Positions 53,179 through 61,900 of a stretch of DNA of 64,000 nucleotides are shown in pieces. Both the position numbers and the translations under genes were made by a program. This DNA is from Kiritimatiellia bacterium. Lineage in GTDB: Bacteria > Verrucomicrobiota > Kiritimatiellia > JAAZAB01. How positions within the stretch are numbered: the stretch's first letter is position 1; each line of letters opens with the position of its first letter. The stretch covers positions 134,463 through 198,462 of the forward strand of contig JAQUMN010000002.1 in NCBI GenBank assembly GCA_028718125.1, written 5' to 3'. Under the pieces are notes generated by a model. It saw only the letters and a program-made list of their open reading frames with translations, was not told the DNA's origin and ran no database searches.

Positions 53179-54863
53179 TGTTGGATATTCGATGTTGGAT
53201 GTTCGCTTCCGGCCGCATGGCGCTCTTTGGCCTGTTGCTCACAGCCCTGTTCACCGGCTGCGCCCCGGTGCTCCGGGATGCGGGCGGAGTCCGGATCGTG
53301 GGCGATATCGTGGCTGGCGCCAAGGAACGCAGCATCAAGATCACCACCAGCGACCCCCAACTCATTCTCCAGATCGCCCGCACCGATCCCGACGCCGAGG
53401 TGCGCGCCGAAGCCGTCCGCTGCGTGAGCGCACCCGCCGACCTGATAACCATAGCCAACACGGACCCCGACCGGAAGGTGCGCGTGGCTGCGGTTTCCCG
53501 GCTGCGGGACAAGAGCACGCTCATGCGCATCATTGCAACCAACACGGAGCCCCTGGCGCGCCTGGCCGCCATGGAACAGATCCGGGATCAGCCCACGCTG
53601 TTCGACATCGCCATGGCCAACAGCGACCCAATGATCCGCAAAGCGGCTGTGGAAAGAATCACCAAGAACGATCTGCTTTTTTCCATTGCCATGACCAATT
53701 CGGATTCGTTTGTGCGCATTTCCGCCGCCAGCCGGGTCACCGACCAGAAACGGCTGATTGCAATCACACGGACAAATTCCGACCCGCTCGTGCGCCGCTC
53801 CGCCATGCGCGACATTGCCAGCCAGGCGGTGCTGACCGAAATTGTGGACCAGGATCCGGATCGCGATATCCGTAAAACCGCAGTCGAACTGATCAACCAA
53901 GCGGATGTGCTTGAGCGGCTGGCCGCCGGCGACCTCGATCCAGTCATCCGCTACCTGGCCATACGCAAGGTGAATAATCTCGACCTTATCCAACGCATTG
54001 CCGTCACTGATCGCGACGCCCTGGTACGCAAAACAGCGACGGAGCAGATTCCGGATATATCCCTGCTGGCTTACATCGCCGAATTCGATCCGGATGCCGA
54101 GGTGCGGATTGCGGCGATCAAACGGTTAAAAGGACCAGCCCTGGCCATGGTACTGGCCACCGACCCCTCACCCGCCGCGCGCCTGGCCGCCATCCGGAAC
54201 GTCACCGATGCCGAAATCATGAAAGAAACGGTCCTGACCGACGAGAACCCCGGCGTGCGAACGGCCGCGATGGCCGGCATTAACGACCGCCTGCTGATCG
54301 CGTTCGTGGCCCAACGGGATGCGGATGTCGGCGTCCGACTGGCGGCCATCGCCAGACTTACGGACCAGGCCATTCTGGAAGCCATTGCCCGTAATGATGT
54401 CCGCCAGGAGGCGCGCGCCGCCGCCGCCGCCAAAATGGTAAACCAGACGGCCTTGAAGGACGTCGCCCTGTTTGACTCGCATCGCTCTGTCCGCCAGGCG
54501 GCTGTCGAACGCATTACCGATCAGCCGATCATGGAGGAACTCGCGCGCAGCGCCAATCCGAACGTCCGTCTCCTGGCCGTAGCCAAGCTGACCAACCAGC
54601 AGATTTTGAACGATATCGCCCATAACGATCCGTTTCCAGCCGTGCGCAAGGCCGCGCTGGACCTGGTGAGCGCGCCGGCCACAATTAACATCATCGCCCG
54701 CGAAGACAGTGATCCATCCATCCGCAAAGCGGCGGTCCAAAAGCTGATGGATGTCGAGACGCTCGCGGCAATTGCCGCGTCCGACCCGGACCGGGACGTC
54801 AGCAGCGAAGCGCGCACACGTCTGCATGCCCTGCAAACCAAGTCCACCGTTGCCAAGCCCTAA
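53175..54863 (+). CDS. HEAT-repeat lipoprotein
   Basis: 562 residues. The lipobox LLTALFTGC places a lipidated Cys near residue 29. The rest is about 19 HEAT-like repeats of 27 residues with the pattern LxxIAxxDPDxxVRxAAVxxIxD, so it forms a solenoid scaffold on the outer face of the inner membrane or on the outer membrane. The first 12 residues (MMLDIRCWMFAS) are translation of a heptanucleotide array (53177-53205), so the true start may be MALFGLLL at 53217. Downstream genes encode FabZ-FabZ and a LolA-like protein; an envelope role fits. No catalytic motif seen. Confidence 0.85.
   Translation: MMLDIRCWMFASGRMALFGLLLTALFTGCAPVLRDAGGVRIVGDIVAGAKERSIKITTSDPQLILQIARTDPDAEVRAEAVRCVSAPADLITIANTDPDRKVRVAAVSRLRDKSTLMRIIATNTEPLARLAAMEQIRDQPTLFDIAMANSDPMIRKAAVERITKNDLLFSIAMTNSDSFVRISAASRVTDQKRLIAITRTNSDPLVRRSAMRDIASQAVLTEIVDQDPDRDIRKTAVELINQADVLERLAAGDLDPVIRYLAIRKVNNLDLIQRIAVTDRDALVRKTATEQIPDISLLAYIAEFDPDAEVRIAAIKRLKGPALAMVLATDPSPAARLAAIRNVTDAEIMKETVLTDENPGVRTAAMAGINDRLLIAFVAQRDADVGVRLAAIARLTDQAILEAIARNDVRQEARAAAAAKMVNQTALKDVALFDSHRSVRQAAVERITDQPIMEELARSANPNVRLLAVAKLTNQQILNDIAHNDPFPAVRKAALDLVSAPATINIIAREDSDPSIRKAAVQKLMDVETLAAIAASDPDRDVSSEARTRLHALQTKSTVAKP
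53177..53205 (+). repeat. heptanucleotide-type array (GTTGGATATTCGATG words)
   Basis: Same words as at 12392-12421, here translated as the N-terminus of the HEAT lipoprotein gene. Confidence 0.6.
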
Positions 54864-54878
54864 TCCGGGAGAACTGTT

Positions 54879-55865
54879 ATGACTGATCCTGCTATTGCTG
54901 TGACCGGGGCTGCCGCAACGGAAATCATCATGGATTACGACCGGGTGCACTTGCTTCTGCCGCATCGTCCACCCCTGCTTATGATCGACCGTGTCCGGCT
55001 GATTCCCGCCGAAAAGCGCGCGATCGGACTCAAGAACGTGACCATGAACGAACCTTATTTCCAGGGCCACTTCCCCGGCAATCCTGTTTTGCCGGGCGTG
55101 CTGATCCTGGAAGCCATGATTCAGACCAGTGGCGCCGCCATTCGCCAGTTCCTGGATATCCAGAATGATGTTGCATTCCTGCGCACGCTGGACAACATCA
55201 AGTTCCGCAAGCCCGTCTTGCCGGGCGACCGCCTGATGTCGGACGTCACACTGGAGCGTGCCCGCAATGGCCTCGCAAAGTTTCGCGCTACCGCCTCGGT
55301 GCGCGACCAGCAGGTGGCCCAAGCCGAGTTCACCGTGGGGTTGCGCGCCAACGTACCCGACCATAGCCGGAGCGCCGATTTTGCGCCGTCCCCGGTCATG
55401 GACGCTGCCCCCTTACAGACCGCGCCGATCAATGATATTAACAGGATCATGAACATCATTCCCCACCGTTACCCGTTCATTCTGGTGGATGCCGTCTATT
55501 TCATGGGCGCAGATCGGATTGTTGCGCTTAAGAACGTTACGGGCAACGAATTCTTTTTTAACGGCCATTTCCCCAAATACCCGATCATGCCCGGCACGCT
55601 TCTGGTGGAAGCCATTGCCCAGGCGGGCGCCGTGTTCATTCTCGACAAGCCGGAAAACAAAGGCAAACTCGCCTATTTCATGGGCGTGGAAAAGGCGCGG
55701 TTTCGCCGTTCGGTCTGGCCGGGCGACCAAATCCTGATTGACGTCCGCCAGATGGTGACGCGTCCGCGTGTCGGCAAGGCGCATGGGCGAATTTTTGTAG
55801 GCCCGCACCTGGTGGCGGAAGCTCGAATTTCGTTCGTGCTGGTGGACCGGCCATCGCCATCATGA
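54879..55865 (+). CDS. fabZ: tandem 3-hydroxyacyl-ACP dehydratase (FabZ-FabZ fusion)
   Basis: 328 residues with two complete hot-dog domains, where usual FabZ is about 150. Domain 1 (about 18-150): [12 protein letters not shown] with the catalytic His and [18 protein letters not shown] with the catalytic Glu. Domain 2 (about 185-325): [12 protein letters not shown] and [18 protein letters not shown]. Both active sites look intact. FabZ removes water from 3-hydroxyacyl-ACP in fatty-acid and lipid A precursor supply. The fusion can form an intramolecular dimer, matching the homodimer used by normal FabZ. It starts 15 bases after the lipoprotein stop, and a LolA-like gene follows. Confidence 0.92.
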   Translation: MTDPAIAVTGAAATEIIMDYDRVHLLLPHRPPLLMIDRVRLIPAEKRAIGLKNVTMNEPYFQGHFPGNPVLPGVLILEAMIQTSGAAIRQFLDIQNDVAFLRTLDNIKFRKPVLPGDRLMSDVTLERARNGLAKFRATASVRDQQVAQAEFTVGLRANVPDHSRSADFAPSPVMDAAPLQTAPINDINRIMNIIPHRYPFILVDAVYFMGADRIVALKNVTGNEFFFNGHFPKYPIMPGTLLVEAIAQAGAVFILDKPENKGKLAYFMGVEKARFRRSVWPGDQILIDVRQMVTRPRVGKAHGRIFVGPHLVAEARISFVLVDRPSPS

Positions 55866-55907
55866 TAATTAAGTTGGGCGGCAAAGCCGCGACTTACACA
55901 TACATAT

Positions 55908-56738
55908 ATGTATGTATTATTTATATCGCTTTGCGTTTTTTGCGCCTCTTTGCGGCTAATCCCTGTTCGTATCAGCCTTCTTTGCCTGGCTCTCCTGGCA
56001 GCCGGCGCAATTGAGGGCGCCGGCGCTTCCCCGACGCTCCCACTTTCGGCGGCAGAACCGGCGGACTTCACCTGCGCTGCCGACGTGCTGGAACGGGTTC
56101 GGGCCAACCTGCCCAAAGAGGCCATCCAAATCCGGGGTGAACTGCTGTGCGGCGCACGGCGCGGCAAACTTGACCGCGCGTTTTATCTGGACGCTCAACT
56201 CCAGCTGGGACAGGCGCCGGCCACGGCCCGCTATACCCTGCGCGACGGATTCGGTTCCCCGGCAGAGCAATTGGAGATGGTCCGCCAGCCGGATGAAACC
56301 TGGCGCAGGGACTATGCCAAAGGCCAGCCGCTTCAGAGCGCGCCGGCTCCGGCGGGCGACAGCCTTATCGGCAACAGCGACGTAACCTGGAACGATCTCA
56401 GCCTGGCCTTCCTCTGGTGGACGAACGGCGTCATTGCGGGCCGCGAACTGTATCTGGAGCGCGAGTGCCTGGTATTGGAATTCGCGCCGCCGCAGGCCCC
56501 GCGGCTGACCCGTGTCTGGATTGATAAAGCCCGGCTCGTGCTGATGAAGGTTGAGGAATATGATGCCCAGCGGGTACTTCAACGGCTAATCAAAACCCGC
56601 ACAATCAAAAAAATCGGCGACAACTGGGTGATCGCGGACTTGGATATCCGCCGCTGGCCGGGCGAACACCGGACCCTGATCCGCCTGAATGATGTGACCG
56701 TGGCCACGAACACGGCGGAAGTTATCAGCGACCAGTGA
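55908..56738 (+). CDS. outer-membrane lipoprotein-sorting (LolA-like) protein
   Basis: 276 residues, exported (VRISLLCLALLAAGAIEGAGA). The body, with ANLPKEAIQIRGELLCG, DVTWNDLSLAFLWW, DKARLVLMKVEEYDAQ and NWVIADLDIR, resembles the bacterial LolA-like family with a curved beta-barrel half-pipe that carries lipids or lipoproteins. The assignment is by pattern. The first roughly 20 codons (LFISLCVFCASLRLIP) are translation of the TTTTTTGCGCCTCTTTGCGG word, so the start is uncertain. Placed after FabZ-FabZ and the lipoprotein; another repeat-like stretch (GACCAGTGATCAG) lies at its stop codon. Confidence 0.7.
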   Translation: MYVLFISLCVFCASLRLIPVRISLLCLALLAAGAIEGAGASPTLPLSAAEPADFTCAADVLERVRANLPKEAIQIRGELLCGARRGKLDRAFYLDAQLQLGQAPATARYTLRDGFGSPAEQLEMVRQPDETWRRDYAKGQPLQSAPAPAGDSLIGNSDVTWNDLSLAFLWWTNGVIAGRELYLERECLVLEFAPPQAPRLTRVWIDKARLVLMKVEEYDAQRVLQRLIKTRTIKKIGDNWVIADLDIRRWPGEHRTLIRLNDVTVATNTAEVISDQ

Positions 56739-56826
56739 TCAGTTGTCGGTTATTCGTTTCCATCAGCTAACGGCTTCTTCGTTCTTAAGTCCTCCCGCCT
56801 TCGCTCCAGGGGCTACTCAATAACAC

Positions 56827-59706
56827 TCACCACCACACCGAGAGAACACGATTCGTGCCCTCCAGATTCATGTATACATCCATATTACGGGGGGGGGTAG
56901 TGCTTTGAAATACAGTGTAGGGCCCCGCAAACCAATTATTGTAAATAAGCGCTTCGTTTGTGGGCCACCCTCGGATGCCGACACCATAAGTGCCGGGGCA
57001 CTTTGTGGTGTTGTGATGAATATAGATATTATCCCCAGCGATATCTGTGCTTTCGTGGCGGTCGGATCCGCCATGCATATCAAAAGCGCTGGCGGTCGCA
57101 TTTTCCAACACAAGGTTATACCGGGCCTCGTAACTATTGCCGGGCGTGCCGGTTCCGGCAACGGCATGTCGCGTGTAGTCGAATTTATTCGCTTCAATAA
57201 GACTGGTTGCGGCGCCATAGCCATGACTGATGCTATAGCCTAATCCGTCGGCTTGACAGTGGTGAAAATAATTGTGATGGATGTAAGCATTTGTTCCGCC
57301 GGGAACCAGATAGACGCCATATACCCATCCGGATATCTCGCAGTTCTCAATTTCCAGATCACCGTAGGCACATTGGATGCCGTCCGATGAATGCGTTAAC
57401 GTTCGCGCCGGATGGGGGCCTTGCAGCCGCAAACCGGATATATAGACCTGCGGTCCCCCGATTTGAAAAAGAGGCCAAACAGTGACGTCATTAGTGCTTG
57501 TAATCAGTGCGCCCTCTGATCCGTTATATCCCCGGTCGCTGGCCAGAATCACCCCGCCGGGAATATTGATGCCCGTCATCCCGCTCAAATCGATCACCGC
57601 GTTGCTGACGATAAAAACAATATTGCCGCTTTGTGCATTAGTGAGAGCAGCCAGCAATTCCGTCTTAGTGTTAACGACATAGTCCGCAACGCTTGCGGAA
57701 CAGATATTGCTGTATCCCGCGCCGCCGCCGATGGGGCCTCCTGTCGGCTGTTCCTCACAACCAAAGCCGTATTCCCCGCCATGATCCTCAAACCGCTGTA
57801 AAATCTGCGACGCGGACAATTCTTTGCTAAAGATGTTCACCTGATCGATAACACCGGCAAAATAATAAGTAGACGCATAAGACGATGCCGAGCCGATGGA
57901 AAGGTTGCTTGTTTTTGATCGTATAACCATATTTGAGCCGGTCGCGATTCCGCTCTGGACACCGTTTACATATATCTTGCCCACGCCGTTCTTATAGGTT
58001 CCAACCAAATGGCACCATTTCGTACTATCGAGAGTATTTGTTCCGGTCACAATAACGTTCCAGCCGCTTGCGTTCGATTTGCCAATCAGCAGTACGGCTT
58101 TTCCACTTGACGTAGCAAAAAAATACGTATACGACCCTTTGCAGGCGATCACATGGTAGCTGGAATTGGTGTCAGGCTTGACCCAGGCCTCGAGCGTGAT
58201 CTCGTTCGTTATGTTCAGACTGCTGTTATTGAGGCAATTTACATAGTCATTGACTCCGTCGAATGACAAGGCATAACCAACTCTGCCGGCTACCCAACAG
58301 TTCGTAATATTCATGTTCGTTAGGCTGCCGGTATTGTCATACCCGGAGCCGTCTGAAATCGTTCCTCCCGCGCCATCGTCAAATCCCCAATTTCCTCGAA
58401 GATCCACGGCATAACTCCACTGACGGATTTCCCAGTCGGTAAGGGCGCGACTATAGATTTGCAACTCATCAATAACACCGTCGAAGTAATCCGCTGAAGC
58501 GGCGCTCGCGCCGATTATGAGCGGAGCATCGGAGGCGCCGATGTCTTCATTCGAGCCGACCCCGTAGCCGTCCAACAGGCCGTCAACATAAACACTGCCT
58601 GCGCCATTTTTGCATGTGCCGACCAGATGATACCAGTTTGAACCGTTCAGGGTGGTGTTCCCTATTGCCATCACATTCCAATCGCTGCCGTCTGCTTTCC
58701 CGGCCAGCAGCATGGCTTTTCCTGCGTAGGTCCCAAAGTAATAGCTATAATCTCCCTTGTCCGCGATGGGATGGTAACCTGCGCGGGCATCCGGCTTCAC
58801 CCAGGCCTGGACCGTTAACTCGCTCGTTATTCTCAAGCTGGCATCATCCGGAACAACGACATAATCATCAGCGCCATCGAATTCCAATGCCGGATCGAGT
58901 TGGCCGTTAACCCAGGAAGATGGGTCCATGTTCATTAACGTCCCGTCGTTATGACAGGTCGAATAATCCTCGGCGCTTGTGCCGCTTCCCTCGTCATAAT
59001 GCCATCCTGCATTAAAATATTTTTCCTGAATTTCCGATTCGCCGAGCGCTTGATTATAGATTTTAAGTTCATCGATGACGCCGGCAAAATAGTAAGCGGA
59101 CGCATAAGACGATGCCGAGCCGATGGAAAGGCTGGAGCCTTTTGAACCGATGCCTTCATCTGAGCCTAACCAGCGGCCGTCCAGGTTTCCGTTTATATAG
59201 ATCTTGGCCATTCCATCTTTATAAGTGCCGACAATATGATACCACCTGGAACCATTCAGAATAGTGTTCCCAAACACACAGACATTCCACGCCGAACAAT
59301 CTTGCTTGCCGATGAGAAGCGCCACAGACCCGCTGTTAATGGCGAAAAAATACGTATAACTTCCTTTGCAGGCGATCACATGGTAGTTGAAATTAGTGTC
59401 CGGCTTGACCCAGGCCTCGAGCGTGATCTCGTTCGTTATGTTCAGACTGCTGTTATCGAGGCATTTTACATAGTCATTGACTCCGTCGAATGACAAGGCA
59501 CAACCAGATTTCCCGGCAACCCAGCATGAAGTTGGATCCATATACTTTAAAGCACCATTGTTGTAATAGCCTGAATCGTCCGCGGTATTCGTACCGCTTC
59601 CTTCGTCAAAGCGCCATTCCCCGACAAGCCCGGCGCGCGCGGATATGGCCGCATACAGAAACAAAGGCATTACTGATAAAATTAATAAAAATCGCGTTTT
59701 TTTCAT
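56827..59706 (-). CDS. secreted protein with three LamG domains and a pectate-lyase-like beta-helix
   Basis: 959 residues. Signal peptide (RFLLILSVMPLFLYAAISARA). Three LamG/concanavalin-type jellyrolls (about 25-230, 235-440, 445-645), each with WVAGKxGxALSFDGVNDYV and EAWVKPD, and a Gly-rich linker. Then a right-handed beta-helix (about 670-950) resembling polysaccharide lyase family 1 (DGIQCAYGDLEIENCEIS, YIHHNYFHHCQADG). AGGGGGC eight bases upstream supports the ATG at 59706. The first and third LamG coding segments are very similar at DNA level. Probably binds and cleaves or depolymerises a plant- or algal-type polyuronide; the catalytic residues cannot be assigned. Confidence 0.82.
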   Translation of the reverse strand: MKKTRFLLILSVMPLFLYAAISARAGLVGEWRFDEGSGTNTADDSGYYNNGALKYMDPTSCWVAGKSGCALSFDGVNDYVKCLDNSSLNITNEITLEAWVKPDTNFNYHVIACKGSYTYFFAINSGSVALLIGKQDCSAWNVCVFGNTILNGSRWYHIVGTYKDGMAKIYINGNLDGRWLGSDEGIGSKGSSLSIGSASSYASAYYFAGVIDELKIYNQALGESEIQEKYFNAGWHYDEGSGTSAEDYSTCHNDGTLMNMDPSSWVNGQLDPALEFDGADDYVVVPDDASLRITSELTVQAWVKPDARAGYHPIADKGDYSYYFGTYAGKAMLLAGKADGSDWNVMAIGNTTLNGSNWYHLVGTCKNGAGSVYVDGLLDGYGVGSNEDIGASDAPLIIGASAASADYFDGVIDELQIYSRALTDWEIRQWSYAVDLRGNWGFDDGAGGTISDGSGYDNTGSLTNMNITNCWVAGRVGYALSFDGVNDYVNCLNNSSLNITNEITLEAWVKPDTNSSYHVIACKGSYTYFFATSSGKAVLLIGKSNASGWNVIVTGTNTLDSTKWCHLVGTYKNGVGKIYVNGVQSGIATGSNMVIRSKTSNLSIGSASSYASTYYFAGVIDQVNIFSKELSASQILQRFEDHGGEYGFGCEEQPTGGPIGGGAGYSNICSASVADYVVNTKTELLAALTNAQSGNIVFIVSNAVIDLSGMTGINIPGGVILASDRGYNGSEGALITSTNDVTVWPLFQIGGPQVYISGLRLQGPHPARTLTHSSDGIQCAYGDLEIENCEISGWVYGVYLVPGGTNAYIHHNYFHHCQADGLGYSISHGYGAATSLIEANKFDYTRHAVAGTGTPGNSYEARYNLVLENATASAFDMHGGSDRHESTDIAGDNIYIHHNTTKCPGTYGVGIRGWPTNEALIYNNWFAGPYTVFQSTTPPRNMDVYMNLEGTNRVLSVWW

Positions 59707-59864
59707 GTTGCCCCCTAAATCAGCGACAGAAAATTCTGTCACTCTTTTTTTATCCGGCATTGTTTCTTTTCCGCAACCGTCGCCGGATTATTCAACAGTC
59801 AGATCTTAACGATTTTTTTTACGAAAACCAAGTTTATATATCGAAAAATATTCGCTTCTCATCA

Positions 59865-60021
59865 GGGCTGCGCCATCCATGCCAAAACCAGCGGCGTCGC
59901 GGAGCTCCGCCCTCCAATATCGCGAAAATATTGGCATTCATGGAGGGCAGCCTGCCCGCCATAGTCCGGCAGTTGCCGGACGAAGGAGGGAGCTCCCGCG
60001 AGACCGTTCTTGACGCACCTC
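59865..60021 (-). repeat. dispersed TIR element, copy C (157 bp)
   Basis: On the plus strand GGGCTGCGCCA at the left end, TGACGCACCTC at the right. It is inverse to copy B and matches it closely, including GCGGAGCTCCGC in the variable slot. Its right end abuts the pyk stop codon. Confidence 0.8.
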
Positions 60022-61405
60022 ATTGCCCCAAGTCGTGGATTTTCATGATATAGTCGGCCCCGCGCAGCTTGGTTGAACCGCTGATCAGCACGACGGTATC
60101 GCCCTTTTTCAGCGCTCCTGACTTCAGCAGGATCGGCTCCAAGGTGCCGAGGAACTCCGCCGAATGGCCCCGCCACGGGACCGCAAGGGGTGTGATGCCC
60201 CATACGAGACTCAGGCAACTGCGGACATGCTCGCCGGGCACGGCCGCAATCAACGGCACGCGCGGCCGCCGCTGGGCGACCATCTGCGCCGTATAGCCGG
60301 ATACAGTGATGGCAACGATGGCGGCGGCATGCAATTCTTCGGCAGCTTCCACGGCCGCAGCCGCCAGGGCGTGCGCGCGGGTCTTGCCGCGATAGGCTTC
60401 CCGGCGCGGACTGGCCGCTTTTTCGGATTCCGTGATAATTTCACGCATCATGCGCACGGTTTCTACCGGGTATTTGCCGATCGCCGTCTCGCCGGAGAGC
60501 ATTACCGTGTCCGTGCCGTCCCACACGGCATTGGCCACATCCGAGGCTTCCGCGCGCGTCGGCCGCGGATTATTGATCATGGACTCCAGCATCTGGGTCG
60601 CCGTAATGATCGTCTTGCCCTCGGCATTGGCACGGCTGATAAATTGCTTCTGCAGGACCGGCACACGCGCGGGCGGCACTTCCACGCCCAGGTCGCCGCG
60701 CGCAACCATGATCCCATCCGCGACCGCCAATATTTCCTCGAACCGGTCCACGGCGGCGGGTTTTTCAATCTTGGCAATCAGCCGCGGGCATGGGCCGGTT
60801 GCCAGGGCCGCCCGGCGGGCCGTCTGCAGATCGTCGGCGCGCTGGACAAACGATAGCGACACGTAGTCAACCTGCGCCTTGACCGCCGCCGCAAGGTCTT
60901 TCAGGTCTTTTTCGGTGACAGCCGGCAGGCTCAGATCGGTGTCCGGCAGATTAATACCCTTGCCCTGCAGAAGCAATCCGCCCACCTTGACGCGCACCTG
61001 GAATCCTTCGGCAACCGCGCCAATGCCTTCCAATTCAAGGTTGCCGTCATCAAGGAGAATGCGCTGGCCTTTGCGGATATCCGCAAGGATTTCAGGATGG
61101 GATACGGGCAAGTCCCGGCCCAGGATCAGCGCCGCGTTTTCCGTCAGTGTCATCCGGCCATCCGGCAACTGGCCCACCCGGAGTTTCGGGCCGCCCAGAT
61201 CCACCACCACGGCCACCGCCGCGCCTTCCGCGGCGGCCGCGGAGCGTGCCAAGCGCACCCAGCCATCGAGGTCTTCGGCGCGCATATGGCTCATATTGAT
61301 GCGGAAACCATCCACGCCTTCCCTGATCAGGGTTCGCATCATTTCCGGGGTTGCTGAAGCCGTGCCGAGAGTTGCCAGGATCTTGGTTTCGCGGCGGGAT
61401 AGCAT
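60020..61405 (-). CDS. pyk: pyruvate kinase
   Basis: Last step of glycolysis: phosphoenolpyruvate plus ADP to pyruvate plus ATP. 461 residues. TKILATLGTAS (substrate loop), RINMSH (about 35), DLGGPKLRVG (about 70, where DTKGPEIR is commoner), AKIEKPAAVDRFEEI (about 210), ARGDLGVEVP (about 235) and ITATQMLESM (about 260) give the active site, and the C-terminal domain is the allosteric-type fold. GGAGG lies nine bases before the ATG. The stop codon (60020-60022) adjoins the end of repeat copy C. Monocistronic, divergent from the regulator at 61901. Confidence 0.96.
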   Translation of the reverse strand: MLSRRETKILATLGTASATPEMMRTLIREGVDGFRINMSHMRAEDLDGWVRLARSAAAAEGAAVAVVVDLGGPKLRVGQLPDGRMTLTENAALILGRDLPVSHPEILADIRKGQRILLDDGNLELEGIGAVAEGFQVRVKVGGLLLQGKGINLPDTDLSLPAVTEKDLKDLAAAVKAQVDYVSLSFVQRADDLQTARRAALATGPCPRLIAKIEKPAAVDRFEEILAVADGIMVARGDLGVEVPPARVPVLQKQFISRANAEGKTIITATQMLESMINNPRPTRAEASDVANAVWDGTDTVMLSGETAIGKYPVETVRMMREIITESEKAASPRREAYRGKTRAHALAAAAVEAAEELHAAAIVAITVSGYTAQMVAQRRPRVPLIAAVPGEHVRSCLSLVWGITPLAVPWRGHSAEFLGTLEPILLKSGALKKGDTVVLISGSTKLRGADYIMKIHDLGQ

Positions 61406-61466
61406 AGTACATTCCTCCGTAATTATTCAGGCAGCACTATCGCAATCATATCTAACGGATGTTTTT

Positions 61467-61578
61467 ATCACGGATATCGCGGATAACACTGATAATGGAA
61501 ATAAAATTCATTCACATGCGCACTGTCCTTTTAATTTCACCTGAATCAAAAGGATCCGTGCCATCCGTGTAATCCGTA
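61467..61578. repeat. intergenic words CACGGATATC / ATCCGTGCCATCCGTG
   Basis: ATCACGGATATCGCGGAT at the left and ATCCGTGCCATCCGTGTA at the right are inverted versions of the same seven-base words, as also at 47690-47848. Within the roughly 500-bp gap between pyk and the regulator; no gene here. Confidence 0.45.
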
Positions 61579-61672
61579 GCGAGCAGTTAATTTCTCCCTG
61601 TTGTTGGTCTTAACGATAACGCAATCCGGCATCAAGGGAAGTATAAAATTTGCCGTTATGGCTTCCGGCCAC

Positions 61673-61788
61673 GGCGGTGTCATTCATGCGGAAACCAGCC
61701 GCGTCGCAGAGCTCCGCCCGCCACGACGCTGAAATATCGCATTCATGGAGGGTCAGCCTGCCCGCGAGACCGTTCTTGACGCAGCCCT
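61673..61788 (-). repeat. dispersed TIR element, copy D (shortened, 116 bp)
   Basis: Right end TGACGCAGCCC intact, left end GGCGGTGTCA decayed. The CCGGCAACTGCCGG block present in copies A-C is deleted. The slot palindrome reads GCAGAGCTCCGC. Confidence 0.7.
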
Positions 61789-61830
61789 GGGCGTCCTGCC
61801 TTTTTTCGTAAATTTTTTCGTAAATTCATG

Positions 61831-61860
61831 TTGACAGTAAAATGTATACTATTGTATACG
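61831..61860 (+). promoter_or_regulatory. promoter with duplicated GTATAC motif (possible operator)
   Basis: TTGACA at 61831-61836, then TGTATACTATTGTATACG with two GTATAC copies four bases apart. The second can serve as the -10 (TATACG at 61855, 18-base spacer). The repeated palindromic hexamer next to a GntR-LacI regulator gene suggests autoregulation. Confidence 0.5.
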
Positions 61861-61900
61861 TTTGCTTTAATTCGGAAACGATCGGACTGGGCAATTGTTC

